Shown: positions 42,469-51,274 of the stretch, piece after piece | Layout: each line of letters starts with the position of its first letter | How positions within the stretch are numbered: the first letter of the stretch is position 1 | NCBI GenBank assembly: GCA_015075375.1 | Contig: JABTUM010000002.1 | Location: forward strand, 777,393 to 841,392 | DNA: 64,000 bases | DNA from: Planctomycetota bacterium | Lineage (GTDB): Bacteria > Planctomycetota > SZUA-567 > H5-PLA8 | Direction of reading: 5' to 3' | Notes under the pieces: generated by a model | What the model saw: only the letters and a program-made list of their open reading frames with translations | Database searches by the model: none | Told to the model about the DNA's origin: nothing | Position numbers and translations under genes: made by a program

Positions 42469-43479
42469 ATGCTCAGCGCCATTCTCGTGCACCCGAACTT
42501 CGATCGCTCCTGGCCCTTCAGCGCCGATTGGCTGCGCCAACTCTGGGCGAGTCAAGGACCTGTGGAATTCCACCGGCTCAAGCACAACGATACGCGCAGC
42601 GCCGGCGAGATCCTCTCGAAGCCCGGCGAAGTCGTCCGCCTCATCGCGCTGAATGTCGAGGTGACGCCTGCGTGTTTGGCTAAACTCCCCAAGCTGGAGG
42701 AGTTCCACGGACGCGTCGGCGATAAGCCCGACCTGGCCGCGGCGCTTCAAGCACGCAAGGTGGAAGTCCGTAAACACACCAGCGAAGGCTTCTGGGGCGA
42801 ATCGGTCAGCGAGTTCGGGCTCGCCCTTACGCTTTGCGGCTTGCGCCGGATTCCGCAAACCCACCACAACATTCTAACCTCTCACCAGGACTGGCATTAC
42901 TCGACGCCGCTCGAAGAGATGCAGCCCGGCATGCGCGGCGGCCAGTACGGCGACGACGCCCGCTTCACGGCCGGAACCGTCTGCGGCAAGCGCGTCCGCG
43001 TCGTCGGCGCGGGCAACATCGCCAGCCGCTACGCCGGCGCCTGCCATTACCTCGGCGCCGACGTCGCCGCCTGGGACCCCTTCGCGCCCGAGCCGTGCTT
43101 TCACCGAACCGGCGCTCGCCGCGAGCTTTACCTCGACCGGCTGGTCCAGGACGCCGAGATCTTCGCGCCCATGGTTCCGCTCACGCCCAAGACCGAAGGA
43201 CTCGTCACCGCGCAGCACATCGAAGCGCTTCCGCGCGGCTGCCTCGTTGTCCTCGTCACGCGCGCTAACGTCTGCCACATGCCCACCTTGCGTAAGCGCG
43301 TCCTCAACGACGAACTGGCCCTCGCCGCCGACGTCTTCGACGTCGAACCCGTCCCGCTCGACGATCCGCTGCTGGGCCGCCCGAACGTCGTCCACACGCC
43401 GCACAACGCCGGCCGGACCGAGTTTGCTAACCGCCGCTGGGCCGAGATGTTAGCCGAGCAGTTCAAGCCGCGTGCGTAA
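42469..43479 (+). CDS. D-isomer-type 2-hydroxyacid dehydrogenase
   Basis: NAD(P)-dependent dehydrogenase of 336 aa. The Rossmann segment VRVVGAGNIASRYA (about residues 180-193) carries GxGxxA instead of the usual GxGxxG. Catalytic residues are Arg in LVTRANVCH, Glu in DVFDVEPV and His in HTPHNAG. These enzymes interconvert 2-hydroxy and 2-oxo acids. It follows the TIM-barrel gene on the same strand after 57 bp; GGAG lies about 10 nt before the ATG. Probably a step of the same catabolic route. Confidence 0.88.
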   Translation: MLSAILVHPNFDRSWPFSADWLRQLWASQGPVEFHRLKHNDTRSAGEILSKPGEVVRLIALNVEVTPACLAKLPKLEEFHGRVGDKPDLAAALQARKVEVRKHTSEGFWGESVSEFGLALTLCGLRRIPQTHHNILTSHQDWHYSTPLEEMQPGMRGGQYGDDARFTAGTVCGKRVRVVGAGNIASRYAGACHYLGADVAAWDPFAPEPCFHRTGARRELYLDRLVQDAEIFAPMVPLTPKTEGLVTAQHIEALPRGCLVVLVTRANVCHMPTLRKRVLNDELALAADVFDVEPVPLDDPLLGRPNVVHTPHNAGRTEFANRRWAEMLAEQFKPRA

Positions 43480-43543
43480 CGCCGGTGCCGTTGCGTATCG
43501 CGGGCGTCCCGCCGCAGGTGTCGAAGTCCAGTCGTAGCTGTAG

Positions 43544-43564
43544 GTTGCCGTTTGCCGCTTGCCG
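43544..43564. repeat. heptamer array (3 units)
   Basis: GTTGCCG, TTTGCCG, CTTGCCG, with further degenerate TTGCCG/TTTGACC units to about 43592, in the 135-bp gap inside the catabolic operon. Confidence 0.65.
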
Positions 43565-43614
43565 TTTGTTTGGTTCTTGCCGTTTGACCTTTGCATGAAC
43601 CCACGAGGCCCGCC

Positions 43615-44472
43615 ATGCCCGTCCATCTCACGATTCTTAACAACGTTGCAGGCCCCGACTTAGAGATCCAACTGCAACAGCACGCCGCCTGCAACCTCAA
43701 GCATCTCGACCTCAAAGAGCGCATCTTCGGCAAGTCGATCACGCAACTCAGCGTCGAAGACGCCCAGCGCGCGCAAGCGCTCGTCGCCGCATACGGAATG
43801 CGTGTGCAGTGCTTCTCCACGACGCTCTTTGCCGACAGCGTCGATCAAGGCCCGGAGTCCTTCCGCGCCAAGCACTTAGAACCGCTCGATCGGACCCTCG
43901 CCGCCGCGCGCATTTTGAAGCCCGCGTTCATCCGGCTGATCGACGCCAAACTGCCGAGCAAGCCCGCGGAGCAGGACAGCTTGAGCTGCATCCGTGCTCG
44001 CCATCCCTGGCTGCTGGAACTGTATCGCGAAGCGATCCAACGTATCGCCGATGCAGGGTTTACAACGACGATCGAGAACGAACCCGGCGGCTTTCTCGAC
44101 CGGGCAGATACGATCGCGCATACGTTCGAAACCCTCGGCTTGGGCGACCGCGTCTGCTACACCTGGGACGTACAGAACTTATGGGAGAGCGGCGTGGCGC
44201 CCAGCCTCGCCGTGCTCGAACGCGTGAAGCCGTGGCTGCGCTACTACCACGTCAAAGGCGGACGCATCGAGGGCGGCCGGATGATCGCGACGACGCTGGC
44301 CGACGCCGCGTGGCCGGTCGTGGAGATCACGCAACGCGTCGTGGACGAGGGACTTAGCCCCGTGATCTGCCTCAACCCGCCGCACGGCGCCAAGGATCCG
44401 CGCTTCCCGCTCGATAACCAGGGGCGGCGCGACATGGCGTTTCTGCGTGAGCACGTGAAAGGAATCGTCTGA
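43615..44472 (+). CDS. sugar phosphate isomerase/epimerase-like TIM barrel
   Basis: The protein is 285 aa from the ATG at 43615 (GAGG upstream; a TTG at 43591 is a weaker option). Xylose-isomerase-like barrel: AACNLKHLDLKERIFG, FIRLIDAKLPS, TTIENEPGGFLD, CYTWDVQNLWE and YYHVKGGRIEGG give the Glu, Asp and His metal ligands. Its stop overlaps the next start by one base (TGATG), so the two are translationally coupled. Only distantly like the barrel at 32115. Substrate unknown. Confidence 0.85.
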   Translation: MPVHLTILNNVAGPDLEIQLQQHAACNLKHLDLKERIFGKSITQLSVEDAQRAQALVAAYGMRVQCFSTTLFADSVDQGPESFRAKHLEPLDRTLAAARILKPAFIRLIDAKLPSKPAEQDSLSCIRARHPWLLELYREAIQRIADAGFTTTIENEPGGFLDRADTIAHTFETLGLGDRVCYTWDVQNLWESGVAPSLAVLERVKPWLRYYHVKGGRIEGGRMIATTLADAAWPVVEITQRVVDEGLSPVICLNPPHGAKDPRFPLDNQGRRDMAFLREHVKGIV

Positions 44473-45518
44473 TGAGCTACCAGCGTTCGTACGAGCGGCG
44501 TATTCGCGTGGCGGTCATCGGCGTGGGCGGGCATTGCTATCGTAACATCCTGCCGGCCATGACCTTCCTGCCTGTCGAGGTGCGCGCGTTCTGCGACGTG
44601 AATGTGGAATTGGCGCGCCAAACCGCGCGCGAATACGGCGTCCCCAACGTCTACGCCTCCAGCGCCGAGATGTACGCAAAGGAAGAACTCGACGCGGTCT
44701 TCCTCGTCGTCGGTCCCAAGCAGCATCCGCCGCTGGCCATCGAAGCCTTTAAGGCCGGAATCCACGTATGGATGGAGAAACCGACCTCCACCGGCGTGAG
44801 CCAAGTCCAAGCGATGCTGGACGCGCGCGGCGACCGGATCGCCGTCGTGGGCTTCAAGAAGGCCTTCATGCCCGCCGCCGAGAAGGCTCGCGAGCTGATG
44901 CAACTCCGTGAATTTGGAGCACTTAGAACGATCCTGGGAATCTTTCCCATGGACGTGCCGCCGGACGGCGAAGAAGTCCTGCGCGACGCGAAGTACACCG
45001 ACTGGCTCGGCAACGGCGTCCACCCGCTCTCGATCCTGTGCGACCTCGGCGGACCCGTCGAAGCCGTGACCGTGCACCGCGGTAAGCACGGCGGCGGCGC
45101 CTGCGTGATTGAATACAAGTCCGGCGCCATTGGGAACTTCCACATGGCAGCCGGCTCCTCGAGGGCTCAGCCGTGCGAGCGCTACGTGCTATTTGGCGAC
45201 GGAAAATCGATCGAAATTGACAACGCCAAGCGCGTGATTTACCAGCGCGGGATTCCCTTTAACTACAGCGGCACCACGAGTTTCGCGCCGCCCGGCCTGG
45301 AGCACGGCGCACTCGTCTGGGAAGCCGCCAACACGCTCGCGACGCTCGAGAACAAAGCGCTCATGGTTCAAGGCATGTGGAACGAGCTTAAATACTTCTG
45401 CGACTGCGTCTTGGAGAAGCGCCCCGCGCAACGCGGCACGCTCGAACTGGCGTTGGAGGTGATGAAAGTCTACGAAGCCGGCTTGCGCAGCAGCGGTAAA
45501 CGCGTGGTGCTCGATTAA
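44472..45518 (+). CDS. Gfo/Idh/MocA-family oxidoreductase
   Basis: The protein is 348 aa. The NAD(P)-binding N-terminus is IRVAVIGVGGHCYRNILP, with the family's EKPTSTG lysine segment (residues 97-103, WMEKPTS) and a C-terminal alpha/beta dimer domain starting near residue 125. These enzymes oxidise or reduce hydroxyls of sugars, inositols and related polyols. Last gene of the operon, coupled to the isomerase-like gene. The trio of dehydrogenase, isomerase and Gfo/Idh suggests stepwise oxidation of a sugar or sugar acid. Confidence 0.9.
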   Translation: MSYQRSYERRIRVAVIGVGGHCYRNILPAMTFLPVEVRAFCDVNVELARQTAREYGVPNVYASSAEMYAKEELDAVFLVVGPKQHPPLAIEAFKAGIHVWMEKPTSTGVSQVQAMLDARGDRIAVVGFKKAFMPAAEKARELMQLREFGALRTILGIFPMDVPPDGEEVLRDAKYTDWLGNGVHPLSILCDLGGPVEAVTVHRGKHGGGACVIEYKSGAIGNFHMAAGSSRAQPCERYVLFGDGKSIEIDNAKRVIYQRGIPFNYSGTTSFAPPGLEHGALVWEAANTLATLENKALMVQGMWNELKYFCDCVLEKRPAQRGTLELALEVMKVYEAGLRSSGKRVVLD

Positions 45519-45532
45519 CCGCCGAGGCGCGG

Positions 45533-45988
45533 TTAAGCGCCCTTCCGCTTTTCCAAGATCAACGTCACCGGCCCGTCGTTGACCAACTCGACTTCCATCA
45601 TCGCCTGAAAGATCCCGCGCTTCACCGGGACACGGTGCTCCTCTTGGAGCAGATCGCAAAAGCGTTCGTAGAGCGGCTTTGCGAGATCGGGTGGGGCGGC
45701 TTGGATGAAGCTGGGGCGATTGCCCTTGCGGCAATCGCCTGCCAGCGTGAACTGGCTGACCACCAGCGCGGCGCCTCCGAGATCCTGCACCGAGCGGTTC
45801 ATCTTCTCTTCGGCATCGCGGAAGATCCGTAGCTGCGCGCACTTCTGCGCGCCCCAAGCGATCTCGGCCTCGCTATCGCCGGCCTCGACGCCCAGCAGGA
45901 TCAGCAGCCCCGCGCCGATCTCGGCGCGGTAGTTCTCGGCGGCCACCGTAACCGCCGCGTGCGTCACACGTTGGACGACCGCCCGCAT
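45533..45988 (-). CDS. dtd: D-aminoacyl-tRNA deacylase
   Basis: Removes D-amino acids (and glycine from tRNA-Ala) to protect translation. The protein is 151 aa, standard length. Signature segments are RAVVQRVTHAAVTV at the N-terminus, SQFTLAGDCRKGNRPSF in the middle and VNDGPVTLILE at the C-terminus, which form the chiral proofreading pocket. The ATG overlaps the pilT stop by one base, so the two are coupled. Ends 14 bp from the convergent Gfo/Idh gene. Confidence 0.96.
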   Translation of the reverse strand: MRAVVQRVTHAAVTVAAENYRAEIGAGLLILLGVEAGDSEAEIAWGAQKCAQLRIFRDAEEKMNRSVQDLGGAALVVSQFTLAGDCRKGNRPSFIQAAPPDLAKPLYERFCDLLQEEHRVPVKRGIFQAMMEVELVNDGPVTLILEKRKGA

Positions 45989-47226
45989 CAGGAGATGATC
46001 GAGCCGCGGTCGGTACCGAGGACGATCCCCTTCATGTTCATCTGGAGCTGCTCCGGATTCGGGCTCGCCTCAAGCGCGATCTGTTCGGTTATCAGGCCGC
46101 GCTTGACCAGATTCATGAGCGACTGGTTGAAGTCCTGCATCCCGTCGTTGGCCGACGTTCGGATCACGTCCGCCAGCTTGCTGTCTTGCTCTTCCTGGAT
46201 CAGCTTGCGCACCACGGCGTTACAGATCATGAACTCCACCGTCGGCACGCGCGGCACGTCGCTGCGCACGCCTTTGAGAAGCTTCTGCACGAGCACGGCC
46301 TTCAAGTTGAAGTAAAGCAACTGGCGAATCTGGAAGTGCCGGTCCGGCGGGAAGTAATCGAGCACGCGCCCGACGACCTGCGGCGCCGATCCGGCGTGCA
46401 CGGTGCCGAAGACCAAATGCCCGGTCTCGCTGGCGATCAAAGCGGTTTCGAACGTTTCCGCGTCACGCATTTCGCCGATCAGAATCACGTCCGGGTCCTG
46501 CCGCAGCACGTAGCGCAGCCCGTCGGCGAAGTTGTTGACGTCGATCCCGAGTTCGCGCTGATTCACGAAGGCCTTCTCGTCGCGATACAGGAACTCGATC
46601 GGATCTTCGATCGTCACGATGTGGCAGGCGCGCGTCTGGTTGATGACATTGATTAAAGCCGCGAGGGTCGTGGACTTACCGGAACCGGTGATGCCCGCGA
46701 CGAGGACCAGACCCTGTTCCATGTTGGGGATGATGCGGACGGAATCGGGCAAGTTAAGCTGTTCGAGCGTCGGGATCTGCGTCTCGACGCGGCGTGCAGC
46801 CACGCTGATCGCGCCGCGCTGTTTGAAAATATTGACGCGGAAGCGCCCAACGCCGCGCACGCCGTGCGCAAAGTCCGCCGCGCCGCGCGAGTTCAATTCC
46901 TCGTCGTAGCGCGGCTTCATGATCGGCGCGATGAGCTGCTTAATGTGGTCGAGCGTCAGCGGCTGTGCCTTGGCGCGCACAATCCGGCCCTGCACTCTAA
47001 ACAGAGGCGGCGAACCGGCTTTCAGATGCAGGTCGCTCGCGTTGCTCTTCTGCATCGCCGCGAAGAGCTTATCGATCTCGTTGGTGAAATCGCTGGCCGC
47101 TTGCGCCGGAACCGCGGCCGGCGCCGCTGCCGGCGGAACCGGAGAAGCCGCGGTGCCGGGAATCGTCGGCAGGCTGGCGCGTTGGATCTGTTCCGGCGAC
47201 GGCCCGGACGCCTGCGGATCGCTCAT
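45988..47226 (-). CDS. pilT: type IV pilus retraction ATPase-like protein
   Basis: Hexameric ATPase that retracts type IV pili from the cytoplasmic side. The protein is 412 aa. PilT features: N-terminal ASDLHLKAG, Walker A GITGSGKST near 180, Asp box DPIEFL, Walker B VILIGEMRDAETFETAL, and His box GHLVFGTVHAGSAPQ. The first 45 residues are a Pro/Ala-rich extension not found in typical PilT (about 345-370 aa). AAGGAGC lies before the ATG. No other pilus gene is in the window. Confidence 0.93.
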   Translation of the reverse strand: MSDPQASGPSPEQIQRASLPTIPGTAASPVPPAAAPAAVPAQAASDFTNEIDKLFAAMQKSNASDLHLKAGSPPLFRVQGRIVRAKAQPLTLDHIKQLIAPIMKPRYDEELNSRGAADFAHGVRGVGRFRVNIFKQRGAISVAARRVETQIPTLEQLNLPDSVRIIPNMEQGLVLVAGITGSGKSTTLAALINVINQTRACHIVTIEDPIEFLYRDEKAFVNQRELGIDVNNFADGLRYVLRQDPDVILIGEMRDAETFETALIASETGHLVFGTVHAGSAPQVVGRVLDYFPPDRHFQIRQLLYFNLKAVLVQKLLKGVRSDVPRVPTVEFMICNAVVRKLIQEEQDSKLADVIRTSANDGMQDFNQSLMNLVKRGLITEQIALEASPNPEQLQMNMKGIVLGTDRGSIIS

Positions 47227-47300
47227 CGTGCGGCTCCTTGTTTCTGCTTCGTCCGTCTGATCTTACGCGTTCCCCCAAGCTCGGCAAGGACGCGCTTGGA

Positions 47301-48743
47301 TTACTCCTGGGGGGGCTTTTCGGGCTCGGCTTCCGCCGTGCGTTTTTGCGGCGGTTCGTGTTCTTCCGTCGCGCCGACGACAAAGCGCAGCCCGAAGGGG
47401 ACGCGCCCCGATGCGATCGTATAGAAATGCCGCCGCAGCGAGAAGCCTTCGACGTTGGGGCGCAATTCCTTGAAGGCCGGGAGCATCAGGCAGGCCGCCA
47501 GCCGCATCAGGAAACTCAACCCCAGCAAGTATATGAACGTCGTCTTGACGGTGATCGAACCGCCGCCGAAGTCGAGCGTCAGCGGAAGCACCTTGCCAAG
47601 CCACGACCCCAACATCGCGCCGGTGAAGATGCCGACGCCTACGACGATATTGAAGTACGCCGCGCAGCGCGGCCGCTTGGGCGCCGAGACCGCTTCGAGC
47701 ATGTAATTCCAGGTGCTGAGCCCGAAGCCGGCCCAGAGCACGCCGGACCACGCATTGATCAAGCCGAGGAACCAGATATTGGACGTGAAGAGCCAGCCCA
47801 GCGGGATTAACGCGATCCCGTAGCTGCAGTAGTGAATCGTGTTCTTGTTCCCGAAGCGGTGGCTGAAGCGGCCCCAGGCCAGCAGCGTGAGGACAGCGGA
47901 GACAGCGGTGATTCCGTTGAGGAGCACCCATTGCCATTCGGGCAAGCCCAGCGTGTAGATCCAGTAAGGGAGGAAGAACGGGCCGGAAATCTGCGCGCCG
48001 AAATGGACGAGCGCGACGAAGATCACGAACTTGACGAAGTTCGATTCCGGCGCGCGGCGGATGAATTGCCAGAAGCTGAATACGGTATCGCGGCTCGCGC
48101 TGTGCGGCGGTTCCTGAATGCGCTGGATGCAAACGAACGAGCCGATGCGAACGATGCCGGATAGCGCCATCCCCGCGGCGAAGATCCACTTCAAGCCGCC
48201 GTGCTCACGCCCCAGATAGAGCGCCACGCCCATGCCCAGTTGAGCGACCAGACTGACGCCGCCCACCCAGCGCGAGAGCCGGGCGAAGAAGCGCGCGCGG
48301 TGTTCGCTGGGCGCCAGATCTCCGATGATGCCCGTCCACGGAGGATGCGAGAAGTGTCCGGCTACGAAATAGAGCGTGACACAGAAGAGGAAGAACGCAT
48401 GCACGGCCGGACTGGGCTCGGCAAAGACGAGCACCGCCAGCGGCGCGAAGGAAAGAATCTGGACGGCGACGGCGATCTGAACCAGGAGCTTGCGCTTGCC
48501 CAGGTAGTCGGTCAAGTTCGCCGCGCCCACTTGGGCCAAAGGTCCGAAGAGCTGGGGAAGACCTGAAAGCAGGCCGAAGTAGACTTCCGGCGCATGGAGG
48601 TAAGCCGCGAGCAGACTGAAGCTGGATTCGCCGGCGCCGAACATCACGGCCCAGAAGAGCGCCTGGCGGAACGCCCAGCGCAGGTCGCGCGGGGGCCGCG
48701 AGACGCCGGAGGCCGAGGCGTCCTGATCGAAGGTGGCAGACAC
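47301..48743 (-). CDS. MFS transporter
   Basis: The protein is 480 aa with about 12 hydrophobic segments and the loop SDYLGKRK-like LTDYLGKRKLLVQ between helices 2 and 3. Helices are clear at AVMFGAGESSFSLLAAYLH, FVIFVALVHFGAQISG, LNGITAVSAVLTLLAWG and GVGIFTGAMLGSWLG. The start is a GTG at 48743 without a clear ribosome-binding site. It ends in a charged Glu/Pro tail. Substrate unknown. It lies downstream of the sulfatase on the same strand, so uptake of a related sugar is possible but not shown. Confidence 0.85.
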   Translation of the reverse strand: MSATFDQDASASGVSRPPRDLRWAFRQALFWAVMFGAGESSFSLLAAYLHAPEVYFGLLSGLPQLFGPLAQVGAANLTDYLGKRKLLVQIAVAVQILSFAPLAVLVFAEPSPAVHAFFLFCVTLYFVAGHFSHPPWTGIIGDLAPSEHRARFFARLSRWVGGVSLVAQLGMGVALYLGREHGGLKWIFAAGMALSGIVRIGSFVCIQRIQEPPHSASRDTVFSFWQFIRRAPESNFVKFVIFVALVHFGAQISGPFFLPYWIYTLGLPEWQWVLLNGITAVSAVLTLLAWGRFSHRFGNKNTIHYCSYGIALIPLGWLFTSNIWFLGLINAWSGVLWAGFGLSTWNYMLEAVSAPKRPRCAAYFNIVVGVGIFTGAMLGSWLGKVLPLTLDFGGGSITVKTTFIYLLGLSFLMRLAACLMLPAFKELRPNVEGFSLRRHFYTIASGRVPFGLRFVVGATEEHEPPQKRTAEAEPEKPPQE

Positions 48744-48882
48744 GGCGAGGGGCGAAGCTCCGCGAAACGAAGATTCAGCTTGTGCGGAAGCTCGCGAGGG
48801 GCAAGTTAAAAAGAAGGCCGCGTTGCGCGTAGGTTTGGAGTTCCGTCGCGAATGGCAAGGAACGCGCGCCGGCTTCTGTCTT

Positions 48883-50274
48883 TTATCCCTTCCAGTCCGG
48901 ATTTTGAGCCGGACGCAAAGCGCTGACCGATTCTTGCCAGGCGTGTAGTTTGCGGCGCAGCGCGTGGGCGCGTTCGGGCTGCGCGGCGGCCAGATCGCGG
49001 GATTCGGATATGTCTTCCCGCAGGTTGTACAGTTCGACGTGATCGTCTTCGAAGAACTCGATCAGCTTCCAGTCGCCGGCCCGGATCGAGGCGCCGGGGC
49101 GTCCACCCTGGTTGCCGTAGTGCGGGTAGTGCCAGTAGAGCGCCTCGCGTTGTAACTCGCCGGAGCCCTTGAGCAGGGCGACGAGGCTTTCGCCGTCGAC
49201 GTGCTGTTCGGGAAGCGGGTTCAAGCCGGCCAGTTCGAGCAGCGTGGGGTAGAAATCGGGGCTGCTGACCGGAACGTCGCAGACGCTTCCGGCGCGCGCG
49301 ATGCCCGGCGCGTGAATCAGGAGCGGCTCGCGCGTTCCGCCTTCGTACATCCAGCCCTTGCCTTCGCAAAGCGGCGCGTTGCAGGTGGGGGAGCCTTCAG
49401 AGGTCGCGAGGCCGCCGTTGTCGCTGGTGAAGACGATGACGGTGTTCTCGAGTTGCTTGGTGCGTTCAAGCGTATCGAGCAGGCGGCCGATGTTGGTATC
49501 CATCGTTTCGACCATCGCGGCGTAACCCGGATCGGATTGCAAGAGGCGGCGCTTGATGTTGTGATGTTTCTTGTGCTCGGTGGGATGCGGGCCGCCTTCC
49601 TCGAAGGTGGGGAGTTTGTCGAGGCCCAGGTCGATCGCCTTGCGCTTGTACTTCTCGACCAGTTCGGGCTTGCCCATGATCGGCGTGTGGACGAGGTAGT
49701 ACCAGAGATTCAGGAAGAAAGGCGTGCCGTCGTTCTTCTCGATGAGGTTGATGGCCTCGGTGGTGAGCCGATCGTCGAGGTATTCGCCTTCGGGTCCGTC
49801 GGTCAGGTTGGCCAGGCCCCAGGGGCTGAAGTAGGTCTTGGGGCAACCTCGTTCGCTCCCGCCGATGTTGACGTCGAAGCCGTGGCGGTCGGGGTAGTGG
49901 TCCTTATCGCCGAGGTGCCACTTGCCGACGTGCCAGGTGCGGTAGCCGCCTTCTTTGAGCGAGCGGGCCAAGCTGGTCTCGGTAAGCGGCAGATGTTTGA
50001 TGTACGGCGCTTCGATCAAGCGGCCTTTGAGGGGGTGCGAGCGGCCGCTCCAGTCGATGAAGTTGGTCACGCCGACACGGGCGGGATACTTGCCGCTCAG
50101 GATGCTGGCGCGCGAGGGCGACGAAACGGGGCAGGCGGCGTAGGCGTCGGTGAAGCGGACGCTTTTCTTGGCCAGGCGGTCGAGGTTGGGCGTCTCGTAA
50201 AACTCGCTGCCGTAGCAGCCCAGATCCTTCCAGCCCAGGTCGTCCATGAGGATGAAGATCAGGTTCGGTCGCAT
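48883..50274 (-). CDS. serine-type sulfatase
   Basis: Hydrolyses sulfate esters. The protein is 463 aa. The metal site is LMDDLGWKDLG (D11, D12). The active-site motif reads S51-S-P-S-R55 (ACPVSSPSRASILSGKYP), so the residue converted to formylglycine is Ser, not Cys. In this family serine types depend on a radical-SAM maturase (anSME). Further conserved: HVGKWHLG and VFTSDNGG. There is no signal peptide, unusual for polysaccharide sulfatases, so it may act on imported sulfated sugars. GGGAGA lies before the ATG. Divergent from an AraC regulator. Confidence 0.93.
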   Translation of the reverse strand: MRPNLIFILMDDLGWKDLGCYGSEFYETPNLDRLAKKSVRFTDAYAACPVSSPSRASILSGKYPARVGVTNFIDWSGRSHPLKGRLIEAPYIKHLPLTETSLARSLKEGGYRTWHVGKWHLGDKDHYPDRHGFDVNIGGSERGCPKTYFSPWGLANLTDGPEGEYLDDRLTTEAINLIEKNDGTPFFLNLWYYLVHTPIMGKPELVEKYKRKAIDLGLDKLPTFEEGGPHPTEHKKHHNIKRRLLQSDPGYAAMVETMDTNIGRLLDTLERTKQLENTVIVFTSDNGGLATSEGSPTCNAPLCEGKGWMYEGGTREPLLIHAPGIARAGSVCDVPVSSPDFYPTLLELAGLNPLPEQHVDGESLVALLKGSGELQREALYWHYPHYGNQGGRPGASIRAGDWKLIEFFEDDHVELYNLREDISESRDLAAAQPERAHALRRKLHAWQESVSALRPAQNPDWKG

Positions 50275-50413
50275 GGGCGTCTCCCGGCGCTGTGGTTGTG
50301 TTTATTGCCCCGTCTTGTGCTGCACGAGTAACCATATCCTATCAGGCAGGTAGAGAAGAATGGACGCATTGCCCGATTTCTTGTATTTATTGATACGCTA
50401 GGGAGGGGGCGCC

Positions 50414-51232
50414 ATGAGCGTTCGGCTGGGCAGCGTGTACCGCATGGGCGTCGGCACCACCTCGGCGCAGTTGCGCGCCGGCGTGGCGCGCAGCCGGGAC
50501 GGGCATACGGAGCGCGATTTCGTCACGCCGCAGTACGCGGTCGTGTATCTGCTGGAGGCGCGGGGTTCGTACACCGATGCGCGCGGGCGCGTGTTTTCCA
50601 TTCAGCCGGGCATGCTGATGCAGCGCTTTCCCAGCCGGGCGCATACGGTGCGGCTGGACCGGGCGGGGCTGCGCTGCTACCTGGCGGTGCCGTGCCAGGT
50701 CTTCGAGTTGCTCGCGCTGATGGGCCTTGCTTCCACGGAGCGGCCGGTGCTGGACGTGGGCGTGGACGAGCGCTGGGTCGCGGGCTTCGCCGATCTGCGC
50801 GACCGGCTGCGGCGCTGCGACGAGCGCGACTTCATGCCGCTGCTGTTGCGTATGCAGCGCTTTCTGGTGGACCTGCTGGAGCACGACCGCGCGCAGCGCT
50901 CGGCAGCGCCGGGCGGGCCGATCGCGCGCGCGGTGCAGATCCTGAACGAAGACCTTTCGGGCGCCCTGGCGCTTCCGGATGTCGCGCGGCGCGTGAATAT
51001 GGGCTACAGCGCGTTTCGAAAGCGCTTCACCGAGCAGATCGGGACGGCTCCGCGCGACTACCGCATCCGCCGGCGCATCGAACGCGCCATGGCGCTTTTG
51101 ACGCGCGACCGCGGTCGGCGGATGAAGGAGATCGCAGACGAGTTGGGCTATCCCGACGAGTACGCGTTCAGCGCGCAGTTCAAGAAGTTCGCGGGCGTGG
51201 CGCCCCGGGAGTTCCGGCGGCGGAATGCGTAG
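50414..51232 (+). CDS. AraC-family regulator divergent from sulfatase
   Basis: The protein is 272 aa with GGGAGG before the ATG. The N-terminal sensing domain (AVVYLLEARGSYTDARGR, MLMQRFPSRAHTV) is cupin-like. The C-terminal double helix-turn-helix (ALPDVARRVNMGYSAFRKRF, MKEIADELGYPDEYAFSAQF, GVAPREFRRR) is standard. By position it probably controls the sulfatase gene and perhaps the MFS transporter. Confidence 0.9.
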   Translation: MSVRLGSVYRMGVGTTSAQLRAGVARSRDGHTERDFVTPQYAVVYLLEARGSYTDARGRVFSIQPGMLMQRFPSRAHTVRLDRAGLRCYLAVPCQVFELLALMGLASTERPVLDVGVDERWVAGFADLRDRLRRCDERDFMPLLLRMQRFLVDLLEHDRAQRSAAPGGPIARAVQILNEDLSGALALPDVARRVNMGYSAFRKRFTEQIGTAPRDYRIRRRIERAMALLTRDRGRRMKEIADELGYPDEYAFSAQFKKFAGVAPREFRRRNA

Positions 51233-51238
51233 GCTTAT

Positions 51239-51269
51239 TTCACCGCGGCAACGGCGACTCCGCGGTGAA
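51239..51269. terminator. hairpin between convergent genes
   Basis: TTCACCGCGG pairs with CCGCGGTGAA over an 11-nt loop (10-bp stem) between the AraC and UxaA-like gene ends. T-runs are weak on both sides, so strength is uncertain. Confidence 0.6.
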
Positions 51270-51274
51270 TCGAC

